A stretch of 9,934 bases of DNA. Source: Clostridia bacterium (lineage in GTDB: Bacteria; Bacillota; Clostridia; Oscillospirales; Acutalibacteraceae). The DNA lies in NCBI GenBank assembly GCA_900759575.1, contig CAAEVU010000035.1, positions 1 through 9,934 on the forward strand. Reading direction: 5' to 3'. Numbering within the stretch: position 1 is the stretch's first letter; each line of letters opens with the position of its first letter. A model generated the notes under the pieces. It worked only from the letters and a program-made list of their open reading frames with translations, was not told where the DNA came from and searched no databases. Positions 4,002-9,776 of this stretch are shown one piece after another. Both the position numbers and the translations under genes were made by a program.

Positions 4002-4570
4002 TGGGCGTGTACGCGAAGCTGCTGGAAATCCAGCAGGCATTGAAAGCTCCCAAAGGCCAGACCAACACATTCGGCAAGTATAACTATCGAAGCTGTGAAG
4101 ATATCGTTGAAGCAGTGAAGCCTCTGCTGGGCGAACAGAAAGCTGTTTTGACGATTTCTGACGAAATCAAGTTAGTCGGAGAGCGCTACTACATTTTCGC
4201 TACGGCAACCATCATTGATGCCGAAACCGGCGAAACGGTGGCAGTCACCGCCCAGGCCCGTGAAGCCAATGAAAAGCGCGGGATGGATACCGGCCAGGTA
4301 ACGGGGGCAACCAGCTCCTACGCCCGTAAGTACGCCCTCAACGGTCTGCTGGCTATCGACGATACCAAGGATGCGGACGCCCAGACACCGGCTCAGCAAA
4401 CCAGCCTGCCGAAGTGCGAGATGTGCGGCGGCGACATCACTGCTGACATTCTGGGAGACGGAAAGCTGTACTCCCCGGACCAAATCGCAAGGGCCACAAA
4501 AAAACAAACCGGGCAACAGATTTGCTCGGAGTGCATGCGGAAACTGAAAGCCCATGAAACCACCGCTTGA
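3998..4570 (+). CDS. erf: ERF-family single-strand annealing protein with C-terminal zinc ribbon
   Basis: A 190-residue protein. Residues 1-127 are the ERF core: an N-terminal YAKLLEIQQALKAPKGQTN, the family's FGKYNYRSCEDIVEAVKPLL, and the hallmark GATSSYARKYALNGLLAIDD (about 103-122). ERF proteins form rings on single-stranded DNA and anneal complementary strands, serving recombination and genome circularisation. An added C-terminal zinc ribbon is seen (C140, C143, C176, C179, in CEMCGGD and ICSECMRK), likely for DNA or partner contact. Two ATGs stand in tandem (3998, 4001); the second is 5 nt further from the GGGGGTG site and may be used. It overlaps Gp157 (ATGA) and the HNH gene by 17 nt. 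Confidence 0.92.
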   Translation: MMGVYAKLLEIQQALKAPKGQTNTFGKYNYRSCEDIVEAVKPLLGEQKAVLTISDEIKLVGERYYIFATATIIDAETGETVAVTAQAREANEKRGMDTGQVTGATSSYARKYALNGLLAIDDTKDADAQTPAQQTSLPKCEMCGGDITADILGDGKLYSPDQIARATKKQTGQQICSECMRKLKAHETTA

Positions 4571-5246
4571 GATCGTTAAGGGCAGGATCACCGGCTACGA
4601 TGAGCGGACGGGGGAGCTGCTGATTAGAGCGCCATATCCCGATTGGGCAACGATGATTAAGCGGGAGTTCAAATCCTGCCTAGTTCAGCCCATAGACAGC
4701 CGCCCGCTCTCCGACAAACAGCGCCGCGCCTGCTATGCGTTAATCGGCGAGATTGCTGATTACACTGGGGAGGGCAAGGACCCCACCAAAGAGCGGATGA
4801 AGTTGAAATATCTGATGGAAGACACCCAGGCCATGGGGGAAACGCTGTTTTCCTTGTCAAACGCCCCCATGTCCCTAGTGTGTGGATTTCAACGGTTTCT
4901 TGTGCGATTCATACTAGATTGGGACATTCCCACCAGGTTCCCGTTGTTGGATATGGTGGACGATGTTGGGGATTACCTGTATCACTGTCTGCTAACAAAA
5001 ACGTGCTGTATCACGGGCCGCCCGGCCCAACTACATCATGTCCAGCGGGTGGGCGCAGGACGCGATAGAACGGATATCGTGCACGAGGGGATGGAGGTTT
5101 TACCTCTGTCCCCGGAGATGCACCAGTTGGCCCACACCATGCCAGATAGTGAGTTTTTCGAGCGGTACCACCTGCCGGGTGGTATCGTCCTGGATAAAAC
5201 ACTCTGTAAAGTCTGGCACCTGAAAACCAAAAAGAAAGAAGGATAA
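4554..5246 (+). CDS. HNHc-type nuclease of the recombination block
   Basis: A 230-residue protein matching the phage putative HNHc nuclease family. The N-terminal half (residues 1-60) is a beta-rich domain (GRITGYDERTGELLIRAPYP) followed by SDKQRRACYALIGEIADYTG. The C-terminal half carries the metal-binding nuclease signature: CITGRP (152-157), the HH pair (161-162) in LHHVQRVGAGRDR, and H190/H194 in LPLSPEMHQLAH. In phages it usually sits between the annealing protein and SSB, as here, and probably nicks or trims recombination or replication intermediates. It overlaps the ERF gene by 17 nt and ends 3 nt before the ssb start. Confidence 0.85.
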   Translation: MKPPLEIVKGRITGYDERTGELLIRAPYPDWATMIKREFKSCLVQPIDSRPLSDKQRRACYALIGEIADYTGEGKDPTKERMKLKYLMEDTQAMGETLFSLSNAPMSLVCGFQRFLVRFILDWDIPTRFPLLDMVDDVGDYLYHCLLTKTCCITGRPAQLHHVQRVGAGRDRTDIVHEGMEVLPLSPEMHQLAHTMPDSEFFERYHLPGGIVLDKTLCKVWHLKTKKKEG

Positions 5247-5249
5247 CCC

Positions 5250-5645
5250 ATGGTAAATCATGTGATTTTGCAGGGCCGTTTAGTGGCCCAACCAGAACTT
5301 CGACACACCCAGAGCGGCGTTGCTGTTGCATCGTTCCGGGTGGCTTGGAGCCGTAAGTACAAGGAGAGCGAAACCAAGCTATTCTTGAACTGCGTGGCAT
5401 GGCGCGGCACCGCCGAGATGCTCTGCAAGTATTTCGGCAAGGGGCAGGAGATCGTCGTAGAGGGCGAACTGAACACCAGAGGTTACACCGACCGGGACGG
5501 GAACGACCGGCAGGTGACGGAGTTGATCGTGTCGCAGGCTCATTTCTGTGGGCCGAAGAGTGGCGGAAGCAATCAGCCGAGCGGGAACTATCCAGAAAAT
5601 AAGTTCGATGAGCTGACGGAAGATGATGGCGAACTGCCCTTCTGA
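5250..5645 (+). CDS. ssb: Single-stranded DNA-binding protein
   Basis: A 131-residue SSB. The OB fold covers about residues 1-105 (MVNHVILQGRLVAQPELRHT, VASFRVAWSRK, FLNCVAWRGTAEML, KGQEIVVEGELNTRGYTDRDG). A short Gly/Ser/Asn-rich linker leads to the acidic tip DDGELPF, matching the DDDLPF-type end that recruits replication and repair partners. It is shorter than most host SSBs but normal for phage ones. GAAGGA lies 6 nt before the ATG. It would coat single strands for ERF annealing and phage replication. Confidence 0.95.
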   Translation: MVNHVILQGRLVAQPELRHTQSGVAVASFRVAWSRKYKESETKLFLNCVAWRGTAEMLCKYFGKGQEIVVEGELNTRGYTDRDGNDRQVTELIVSQAHFCGPKSGGSNQPSGNYPENKFDELTEDDGELPF

Positions 5646-5668
5646 TAGGGCGGTTCCGGGAGGGGAAC
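5631..5668 (+). other. Mutually exclusive hairpins around the ssb stop and next binding site
   Basis: GAACTGCCC (5631-5639) and GGGCGGTTC (5648-5656) form a 9-bp stem (one T-G pair) with the ssb stop TGA in its loop. GTTCC (5653-5657) can instead pair with GGAAC (5664-5668), placing GGGAGG, part of the next gene's ribosome binding site, in the loop. Because both use the 5653-5656 bases they exclude one another. Possible translational control; inferred from sequence only. Confidence 0.4.
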
Positions 5669-5675
5669 AACCAAG

Positions 5676-6401
5676 ATGTTGCCTTATATCAAAATTTACC
5701 GGGACTTCATCGACGTGGCTAAAGAGCTTGACGATGGTGAACGCGGCAGGCTATTTCTAGCTATCATGCAGTACGCCAACGGCGAAGAAGTCCCGCCCCT
5801 GAAAGGGGCAGAGAAAATTGCATTTGTCGTTCTTCGGTCCCAAATTGACCGAGATGACGCTGCACACGATGAATACGTTGAAAAGCAACGGGAAAATGGG
5901 AAGCGTGGCGGACGCCCAAAGAAAGGCAAACCAGAAAACAAAAACCCAAAAAACCCAACCCTTAAAAAGCAAAACCCAAAAAACCTTGATATAGACATTG
6001 ACATAGACACTGACATAGACATAGACATAGACACTGACGTTGATATAGACATAGACGGAGAAGATAGCGCGGAGCCGGAAACCGTCTCCCCGCCGGTTAT
6101 CTCCCTGCCGCTGAATGATGGGAGTTTTTACCCGATCTCCCAGGAGCAGTGCCATGAATGGGCGGGCCTGTACCCTGCTGTCGACGTGATACAGCAGCTT
6201 CGGGGCATGGTTGGCTGGTTGAATGCCAACCCAAGCAGACGAAAAACGAAACGCGGCATCAACGCATTTGTCAATCGGTGGTTGTCCAAGGAACAAGATC
6301 GGGGCGGCAGTAAAACGTCCCCCGCCAAGAGCGGAACGGGGTTTGAAACGTCAAACACATTCCTGGAATTGCTGAACGAGGAGCGTGGATTGAGTGGATA
6401 G
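5676..6401 (+). CDS. DUF6291 replication-initiator-like protein with Asp-Ile repeats
   Basis: A 241-residue protein. The N-terminal domain (about 1-85) is of the DUF6291 type (IKIYRDFIDVAKELDDGERG, AIMQYANGEEVPPLKG, then EKQRENGKRGGRPKKG). A low-complexity bridge follows: NPKN repeats (about 88-103) and an Asp-Ile/Thr/Val run (105-127). The C-terminal part (about 142-205) has the layout of phage replisome organisers: LPLNDGSFYPISQEQCHEW, LYPAVDVIQQL, GWLNANPSRRKTKRGINAF. It stands directly before a helicase-loader gene, as initiators do. The GGGAGGGG site is 10 nt upstream of the ATG. Initiator function is inference from architecture and neighbour; the DUF is recognised. Confidence 0.78.
   Translation: MLPYIKIYRDFIDVAKELDDGERGRLFLAIMQYANGEEVPPLKGAEKIAFVVLRSQIDRDDAAHDEYVEKQRENGKRGGRPKKGKPENKNPKNPTLKKQNPKNLDIDIDIDTDIDIDIDTDVDIDIDGEDSAEPETVSPPVISLPLNDGSFYPISQEQCHEWAGLYPAVDVIQQLRGMVGWLNANPSRRKTKRGINAFVNRWLSKEQDRGGSKTSPAKSGTGFETSNTFLELLNEERGLSG
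5941..5985 (+). repeat. A-rich 15-bp direct repeat, 30-bp period
   Basis: AAAACCCAAAAAACC occurs at 5941-5955 and again at 5971-5985, inside an A-rich stretch that encodes the NPKN linker of the initiator-like protein. The period is a multiple of three, so the reading frame is kept. The A tracts could be curved or easily melted DNA next to the hexamer array that follows. Confidence 0.7.
5988..6056 (+). repeat. GACATA hexamer array with 24-bp higher-order repeat
   Basis: Degenerate GACATA/GATATA hexamers run for about 69 bp, coding for alternating Asp and Ile/Thr/Val. A 24-bp unit starting GACATAGACACTGAC occurs at 6000-6023 and 6024-6047 (21 of 24 bases alike) and begins again at 6048. The array lies inside the initiator-like gene beside an A-rich stretch. 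That is the layout of origins placed within phage initiator genes, as in lambda; it could also be a plain slippage-prone linker. Confidence 0.75.
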
Positions 6402-7131
6402 AACTGAAACTCTAGCTATCATGTCCGTGTTGAAAGCGGCCTATCCCAGCTACTACCGCGATATGAAGCGGGCCGATGCTGAAAGCGTAGTTGCCCTGTG
6501 GGCAGAGATGTTTGTCGGCGATGATTACGCTGTCGTTGCTGCCGCTGTGAAGGGCTTGATCGCCACGAAGACGGATTCTTTCCCGCCCCCTATCGGGGCT
6601 GTGAAAGCAAAAGTCCGGCAGATTTCCAACCCGGACGAAATGACCGAGCAGGAAGCGTGGATACATATCGCCAAGGCGTTGCAGAACAGTAGCTACAACG
6701 CTGAGGAGGAATTTTCCAAGCTTCCGCCCATTCTTCAGGACGTGGTACACGCGCCTCAGCAGTTGCGAGAGTGGGCACGGATGGACGAAGCAACGGTGCA
6801 GTCTGTGATTGCATCCAACCTGCAACGCAGTTTCCGGGCAAAGGCCCAGAGCAGGCGGGATTTTGAAGCACTACCCAAGGACGTGCAAGCGTTGGCAAGG
6901 ACATTTGCCGCCACCCTGCCACAGATGCCGGAGGAACCCAAACCGGCGGCATTGCCGCCCAGGGTGCGGACGGTGGAGGATATCAAGGCCGACATGGAGA
7001 AAACGCGGGAAATCCTGATGCAGCAGGCCGGGACGAAAAAGAAGCCTGCCACCTACACGCCGCCTACGCCGGTAGACTGGGAACGGCAGAGGCAGGATGC
7101 GTTGCGTAGATTTCGGGAGGTGGCGCAGTGA
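6394..7131 (+). CDS. G39P-like replicative helicase loader
   Basis: A 245-residue protein. Its first 75 residues follow the G39P N-terminal helicase-loader/inhibitor pattern (LAIMSVLKAAYPSYYRDM, VVALWAEMFVGDDYAVVAAAVK, TKTDSFPPPIGAVKAKV). A helical middle (about 88-180) is followed by a Pro/Lys-rich tail (PKPAALPPRVRTVEDI, KKPATYTPPTPVDWERQRQD). In SPP1, G39P binds the replicative helicase and delivers it to the origin-bound initiator. No DnaB-like gene is found in this window, so host DnaB is the likely partner. GTG 6394 overlaps the preceding stop region by 8 nt and has GAGGAG about 10 nt upstream; ATG 6421 is an alternative start. Confidence 0.78.
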   Translation: MDRTETLAIMSVLKAAYPSYYRDMKRADAESVVALWAEMFVGDDYAVVAAAVKGLIATKTDSFPPPIGAVKAKVRQISNPDEMTEQEAWIHIAKALQNSSYNAEEEFSKLPPILQDVVHAPQQLREWARMDEATVQSVIASNLQRSFRAKAQSRRDFEALPKDVQALARTFAATLPQMPEEPKPAALPPRVRTVEDIKADMEKTREILMQQAGTKKKPATYTPPTPVDWERQRQDALRRFREVAQ

Positions 7132-7526
7132 ACGAAACTAGACGGGTGGCGTTTTTTACCATCCCCTACCCGGAAACCAAGCGGGGCGTGACGGCGTGGA
7201 ATAAACGATTTAGCTTGAACGCATACTATTCCGGGAAAAACTACCACCAGCGGAAACGTGATGCTGACGATATCCACCTGTTGACTACCATAGCTCTAAA
7301 ACGGGCTAGAGTGCGGAAGGACCTGGTAAAAACACCTGTGCAGGTGTTTTTCTACTGGGACGATGGGCTTGATGTAGATAATCACGCCGTCCTGGGGAAG
7401 ATGATCGTCGATGCACTGAAAGGGTGGATTTTGCCGGATGATAACCGCCGCTGGTACAGGAAGGTGTCGCACGAATTTTGGGAACGTCGTGAAATTGGCG
7501 TGGAAGTCGTGGAATGGGAGAAGTAA
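7128..7526 (+). CDS. rusA: RusA-like Holliday junction resolvase
   Basis: A 132-residue protein of the RusA family's usual size. The acidic motif LDVDNHAVLGKMIVDALKG (about 81-99, with D82, D84, N85 and K91) followed by LPDDNRRW (102-109) corresponds to the RusA catalytic pattern DxDN...K...DALNG...DD. RusA dimers cut four-way junctions, here those formed by ERF recombination and replication. GTG 7128 overlaps the preceding stop (GTGA) with GGGAGG 7 nt upstream. The N-terminal 60 residues are more basic and unusually long before the motif. A 24-bp palindrome lies within its codons 67-75. Confidence 0.82.
   Translation: MNETRRVAFFTIPYPETKRGVTAWNKRFSLNAYYSGKNYHQRKRDADDIHLLTTIALKRARVRKDLVKTPVQVFFYWDDGLDVDNHAVLGKMIVDALKGWILPDDNRRWYRKVSHEFWERREIGVEVVEWEK
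7328..7351. other. 24-bp near-perfect palindrome, terminator-shaped on both strands
   Basis: AAAAACACCTG (7328-7338), a 2-nt centre and CAGGTGTTTTT (7341-7351) are perfect inverted arms inside the RusA-like coding region. As RNA it folds to a CACCT/AGGTG stem with a GUGC loop, flanked by A5 and followed by U5, which resembles a short intrinsic terminator in either direction. As DNA it could bind a dimeric protein. The GC part of the stem is short, so termination would be partial at best. Confidence 0.5.
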
Positions 7527-7529
7527 CCA

Positions 7530-7549
7530 TTTTCGTGACCCCACGAAAA
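7530..7549 (+). other. Hairpin abutting the dcd ribosome binding site
   Basis: TTTTCGTG (7530-7537) and CACGAAAA (7542-7549) form a perfect 8-bp stem with loop ACCC in the gap between the resolvase and deaminase genes. The AGGAGG binding site starts at the very next base (7550). It may insulate or tune translation of the deaminase gene, or stabilise a processed mRNA end. Confidence 0.5.
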
Positions 7550-7562
7550 AGGAGGAAAACCA

Positions 7563-8093
7563 ATGATCTTATCAGGGAACGAAATCCGGCAGCGCATTGC
7601 CGCCGGGGACATTGTGATCGAACCGTACAATGAAACCCAATTGAATCCCAACAGCTACAACCTGCGGATTGCCGACAAGTTGGTAATCTACCGGGAAGCC
7701 GTAGTGGATGCCAAGCGGGAAAACCGCACGGAAACCATCACTATCCCGCCGGAAGGGTACGTCCTGCGCCCTGGGCGTGTGTACCTGGGGTCTACGGTGG
7801 AATACACCGAAACCCGGAATCTGGTGCCCAAACTGGATGGGCGTTCGTCCATCGCCCGCTTGGGGCTGATGGTGCATCTGACAGCTGGCTTCGGGGATGT
7901 TTGTTTCCGTGGACAGTGGACGTTGGAACTGGTGGCCGCCCAGCCCATCCGAATTTATCCCGGCATGGAAATTTGCCAGATTTCCTATGAAGAAATCGGA
8001 GGCGAAGTCCTGGAAGGGTATCATGGAAAGTACCAGGACCAGTGCGGTGCTACCCCGTCCCGGCTGTTCCAGGAAATGGGGGATGCGAAATGA
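7563..8093 (+). CDS. dcd: dCTP deaminase-family enzyme
   Basis: A 176-residue member of the dCTP deaminase/dUTPase fold. The N-terminus MILSGNEIRQRIAAGDIVIE and the LNPNSYNLRI segment (28-36) are typical. The core LDGRSSIARLGLMVH (91-105) holds the conserved Ser and Arg. QWTLEL (118-123) holds the expected catalytic Glu122, and the C-terminal HGKYQDQ (154-160) is the family's closing motif. The enzyme turns dCTP to dUTP (some members go on to dUMP), feeding thymidylate synthesis; whether this one is mono- or bifunctional cannot be told. AGGAGG is 7 nt before ATG 7563. It opens the nucleotide-metabolism block; the next gene overlaps it as ATGA. Confidence 0.9.
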   Translation: MILSGNEIRQRIAAGDIVIEPYNETQLNPNSYNLRIADKLVIYREAVVDAKRENRTETITIPPEGYVLRPGRVYLGSTVEYTETRNLVPKLDGRSSIARLGLMVHLTAGFGDVCFRGQWTLELVAAQPIRIYPGMEICQISYEEIGGEVLEGYHGKYQDQCGATPSRLFQEMGDAK

Positions 8094-8455
8094 AAGACTT
8101 GCACAGCCTGGACAAATACCGAGACCGGAATTTTGAGCGCCAATACTACGGCACAAACGGAGACGCTGGAAACGGCGTTTTCCGGGTGCCTGTTGGTGGC
8201 AAAATGTTCAACGTTGTGGCATCGAACGGAGGCGGCTGGGAACACGTTTCAGTGTCCCCGGCCAACCGGAAGCGCACGACAGCTCCAACCTGGGAGGAAA
8301 TGTGCGAGATTAAGCGCATGTTTTTCCAGGAGGATGAGACGGTGGTAGAGTACCACCCCGCCAAGGAGGACTATGTGAATCTGCATCCCCTGTGCCTGCA
8401 TTTATGGCGGCCTACGGTGATGCACATGCCAAAGCCACCGAAAATTTTTGTGTGA
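8090..8455 (+). CDS. DUF7694-like phage protein
   Basis: A 121-residue protein, ATG 8090 overlapping the preceding stop. The pattern GGWEHVSVS (about 48-56), PTWEEMCEIKRMFF (about 66-79), VVEYHPAKEDYVNLHPLCLHLWRP (about 85-108) is that of a widespread small phage domain I take to be DUF7694; the name is from memory and less sure than the pattern. The conserved Trp, His and Cys residues hint at ligand or metal binding but no activity is established. It belongs to the coupled chain behind the deaminase. Confidence 0.7.
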   Translation: MKDLHSLDKYRDRNFERQYYGTNGDAGNGVFRVPVGGKMFNVVASNGGGWEHVSVSPANRKRTTAPTWEEMCEIKRMFFQEDETVVEYHPAKEDYVNLHPLCLHLWRPTVMHMPKPPKIFV

Positions 8456-8468
8456 TGGAGGGGAAAAT

Positions 8469-8639
8469 GTGAGAAGTTGTATTGAACGAGCGTTCCAGCG
8501 GTTGCGCGGATACTGCGACAAGAAACCAAATTGCGACAATTGTCGTTTTGCCGACAATGAAGGGCACTGTGTTATGTATAGCACCGTCCCGTCTGATTGG
8601 AAGATGCCAGAAGAAAGCATGGTTTCCGATGACGATTGA
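8469..8639 (+). CDS. Small Cys-rich protein, possible zinc binder (56 aa)
   Basis: A 56-residue protein starting at GTG 8469, 5 nt after GGAGGGG (8457-8463). The frame extends up to TTG 8448, inside the previous gene and without a binding site, so GTG is chosen. Cysteines cluster in GYCDKKPNCDNCRFADNEGHC (about residues 15-35), the spacing of a small zinc knuckle. The C-terminus is acidic (SMVSDDD) and overlaps the next start. No family was recognised. Confidence 0.62.
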   Translation: MRSCIERAFQRLRGYCDKKPNCDNCRFADNEGHCVMYSTVPSDWKMPEESMVSDDD

Positions 8640-8883
8640 CGAGGCGACAGTGTGGCTCAAACGCCACGCAGACAACACTCCCATGCCTGGGGCAATGGAG
8701 GCGTATAAGACGATTCTGGAGGAGTTGGATGGAGTACGGCGGGGATGGTGGTTGGATGGAGTGGATGGTTCCATGCTGCGCATCTGTTCCCTGTGCGGTT
8801 TTAGAGCGGGAGCCCCTTCGCACCGGTTTTGTCCTGCCTACGGTGCGAAAATGGAGAATGAAAAAGTTGGAAATGGGGTGTAA
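8629..8883 (+). CDS. Small protein with a degenerate zinc ribbon
   Basis: An 84-residue protein beginning at ATG 8629 inside the end of the preceding gene, so probably coupled to it. An N-terminal helical half (MTIDEATVWLKRHADNTPMP, then AYKTILEELDG) is followed by a ribbon, CSLCGFRAG and HRFCPAYGAKM, with C53, C56 and C68. The usual fourth Cys of FCPxCGAKM is Tyr71, a change that one base (TGC to TAC) would make. Either the site is decayed, His66 substitutes as ligand, or the fold holds without metal. The longer open frame upstream is a shadow of the neighbour. Confidence 0.65.
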   Translation: MTIDEATVWLKRHADNTPMPGAMEAYKTILEELDGVRRGWWLDGVDGSMLRICSLCGFRAGAPSHRFCPAYGAKMENEKVGNGV

Positions 8884-8886
8884 AAA

Positions 8887-9402
8887 ATGTTGATGGACAA
8901 GGCAACTAAGTGGCTGGAATTTGATAAGGCTGAGCGAATGATCGCCGCGTTAGAGGTGTGCCAATGCGCCGAAACGCCGAGAGATTGCAACACAAAATGC
9001 CCGTATGTTGCTGAATCTGTGGAAGGGACCGCGTGCCATGAAAAACTGATGCAGGATGCAGCGGCATTTATCAAATGCCACACCATCGGTAATCAGGAAG
9101 AACAGCCCACCACCCGAAAAACCATCCTGGATGCCGCCGAAAAGTGCGTGTGCAACGACCGGCAGGATCAATACGGTAAGCCAGAGGATAGCTTTAGTGC
9201 TATCGCTGATTTGTGGACAGCCTATCTGGATACTGGGCGTGAGATCACGCCGGTTGATGTGGCACAGATGATGATCTTGTTAAAAGTTGGCAGGGCAAAG
9301 GGCAACCCAGCCCATGCGGACAACTGGGTTGATATGGCAGGCTATGCCGCCTGCGCCGGAGAAATTGCGGCAGATGTATACGGAAAGGATGATGTAGAAT
9401 GA
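8887..9402 (+). CDS. DUF6378 (MazG-like) protein with N-terminal Cys-rich module
   Basis: A 171-residue, two-part protein. Residues about 14-65 carry a Cys-rich module (C25, C27, C34, C38, C50, in VCQCAETPRDCNTKCPY and TACHEKLMQDAAAFI), probably metal-binding. Residues about 78-165 are the DUF6378 domain: ILDAAEKCVCNDRQDQYGKP, SFSAIADLWTAYL, TPVDVAQMMILLKVGRAKG, NPAHADNWVDMAGYAACAGE. The helical, acidic pattern resembles MazG-type nucleotide pyrophosphohydrolases, so hydrolysis of a (d)NTP is plausible but unproved. GGGGTG precedes ATG 8887; its end overlaps the next gene by 4 nt. Confidence 0.78.
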   Translation: MLMDKATKWLEFDKAERMIAALEVCQCAETPRDCNTKCPYVAESVEGTACHEKLMQDAAAFIKCHTIGNQEEQPTTRKTILDAAEKCVCNDRQDQYGKPEDSFSAIADLWTAYLDTGREITPVDVAQMMILLKVGRAKGNPAHADNWVDMAGYAACAGEIAADVYGKDDVE

Positions 9403-9725
9403 AAATTTTTATCTCTCAGCCCATGCGGGGTAAGACCGACGCCGAAATCCTGGCAGAACGGGAGCGGGCTATCAAGGCTGCTAAGGCCAAGTGGGGTGAC
9501 GATGTGGAGGCCTTGGAGAGTTTCTTCCAGGACAATCCCACCGAAGCAAAGCCGCTGTGGTTTTGGGACGAGAGTCTGAAGGTCATGGCCGATGCGGATG
9601 CTGTTATCGTGTGCAAGGGGGGGAGCGAAGCAAGCGGATGCAAGGTGGAGATCGTCGCCGCAGATGCGTACAAGTTGCCGGTTTTCTTTCTGATCGGCGA
9701 TAAATTGCGTGGATACAACGAGTAA
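9399..9725 (+). CDS. DUF4406 nucleoside 2-deoxyribosyltransferase-like protein
   Basis: A 108-residue protein. It opens with the Rossmann-like MKIFISQPMRGKTDAEILAE and closes with ADADAVIVCKGGSEASGCKV, where SGCKVE contributes a candidate catalytic Glu (E84). The single-domain size and both motifs fit DUF4406, related to nucleoside 2-deoxyribosyltransferases, which swap or cleave the base of deoxynucleosides or deoxynucleotides. The substrate is unknown. ATG 9399 overlaps the preceding stop, tying it to the MazG-like gene and the deaminase upstream. Confidence 0.82.
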   Translation: MKIFISQPMRGKTDAEILAERERAIKAAKAKWGDDVEALESFFQDNPTEAKPLWFWDESLKVMADADAVIVCKGGSEASGCKVEIVAADAYKLPVFFLIGDKLRGYNE

Positions 9726-9727
9726 CC

Positions 9728-9744
9728 TGTGCAAAAAATGCACA
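9728..9744 (+). other. Small hairpin after the DUF4406 gene
   Basis: TGTGCA (9728-9733) and TGCACA (9739-9744) form a perfect 6-bp stem with an A5 loop, directly after the DUF4406 stop. There is no T run on the plus strand, so it is not a terminator. It fills part of the 51-bp gap before the last gene; no role can be assigned. Confidence 0.3.
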
Positions 9745-9776
9745 CGTCATGCGCAGAGAAATAGGGGGCGGTACAG

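Noticed and set aside
5011..5670. Minus-strand 219-codon open frame
   Set aside because: Antisense to the HNH and ssb genes, whose products are clear; Arg/Pro/Ser-rich composition typical of a shadow.
5941..6056. CRISPR-like array
   Set aside because: The repeats are short, in frame and directly adjacent with no spacers; not CRISPR.
5757..6296. Minus-strand 179-codon frame with Tyr-Val repeats
   Set aside because: It is the complement of the GACATA hexamer array; the repeat lacks stops in several frames, so the opening is an artefact.
7572..8156. Minus-strand 194-codon open frame
   Set aside because: Antisense to the well-supported dCTP deaminase gene; no motif or start signals.
8415..8450. 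Possible plus-strand terminator (CGGTG...CACCG followed by T5)
   Set aside because: Loop of 16 nt, a 5-bp stem, A4 between stem and T run, and inside the end of a coding region; too weak.
8482..8628. Upstream extension of the 8629 gene
   Set aside because: It overlaps the 8469 gene and shows no homology-like pattern; the protein pattern begins at MTIDEATVWL.
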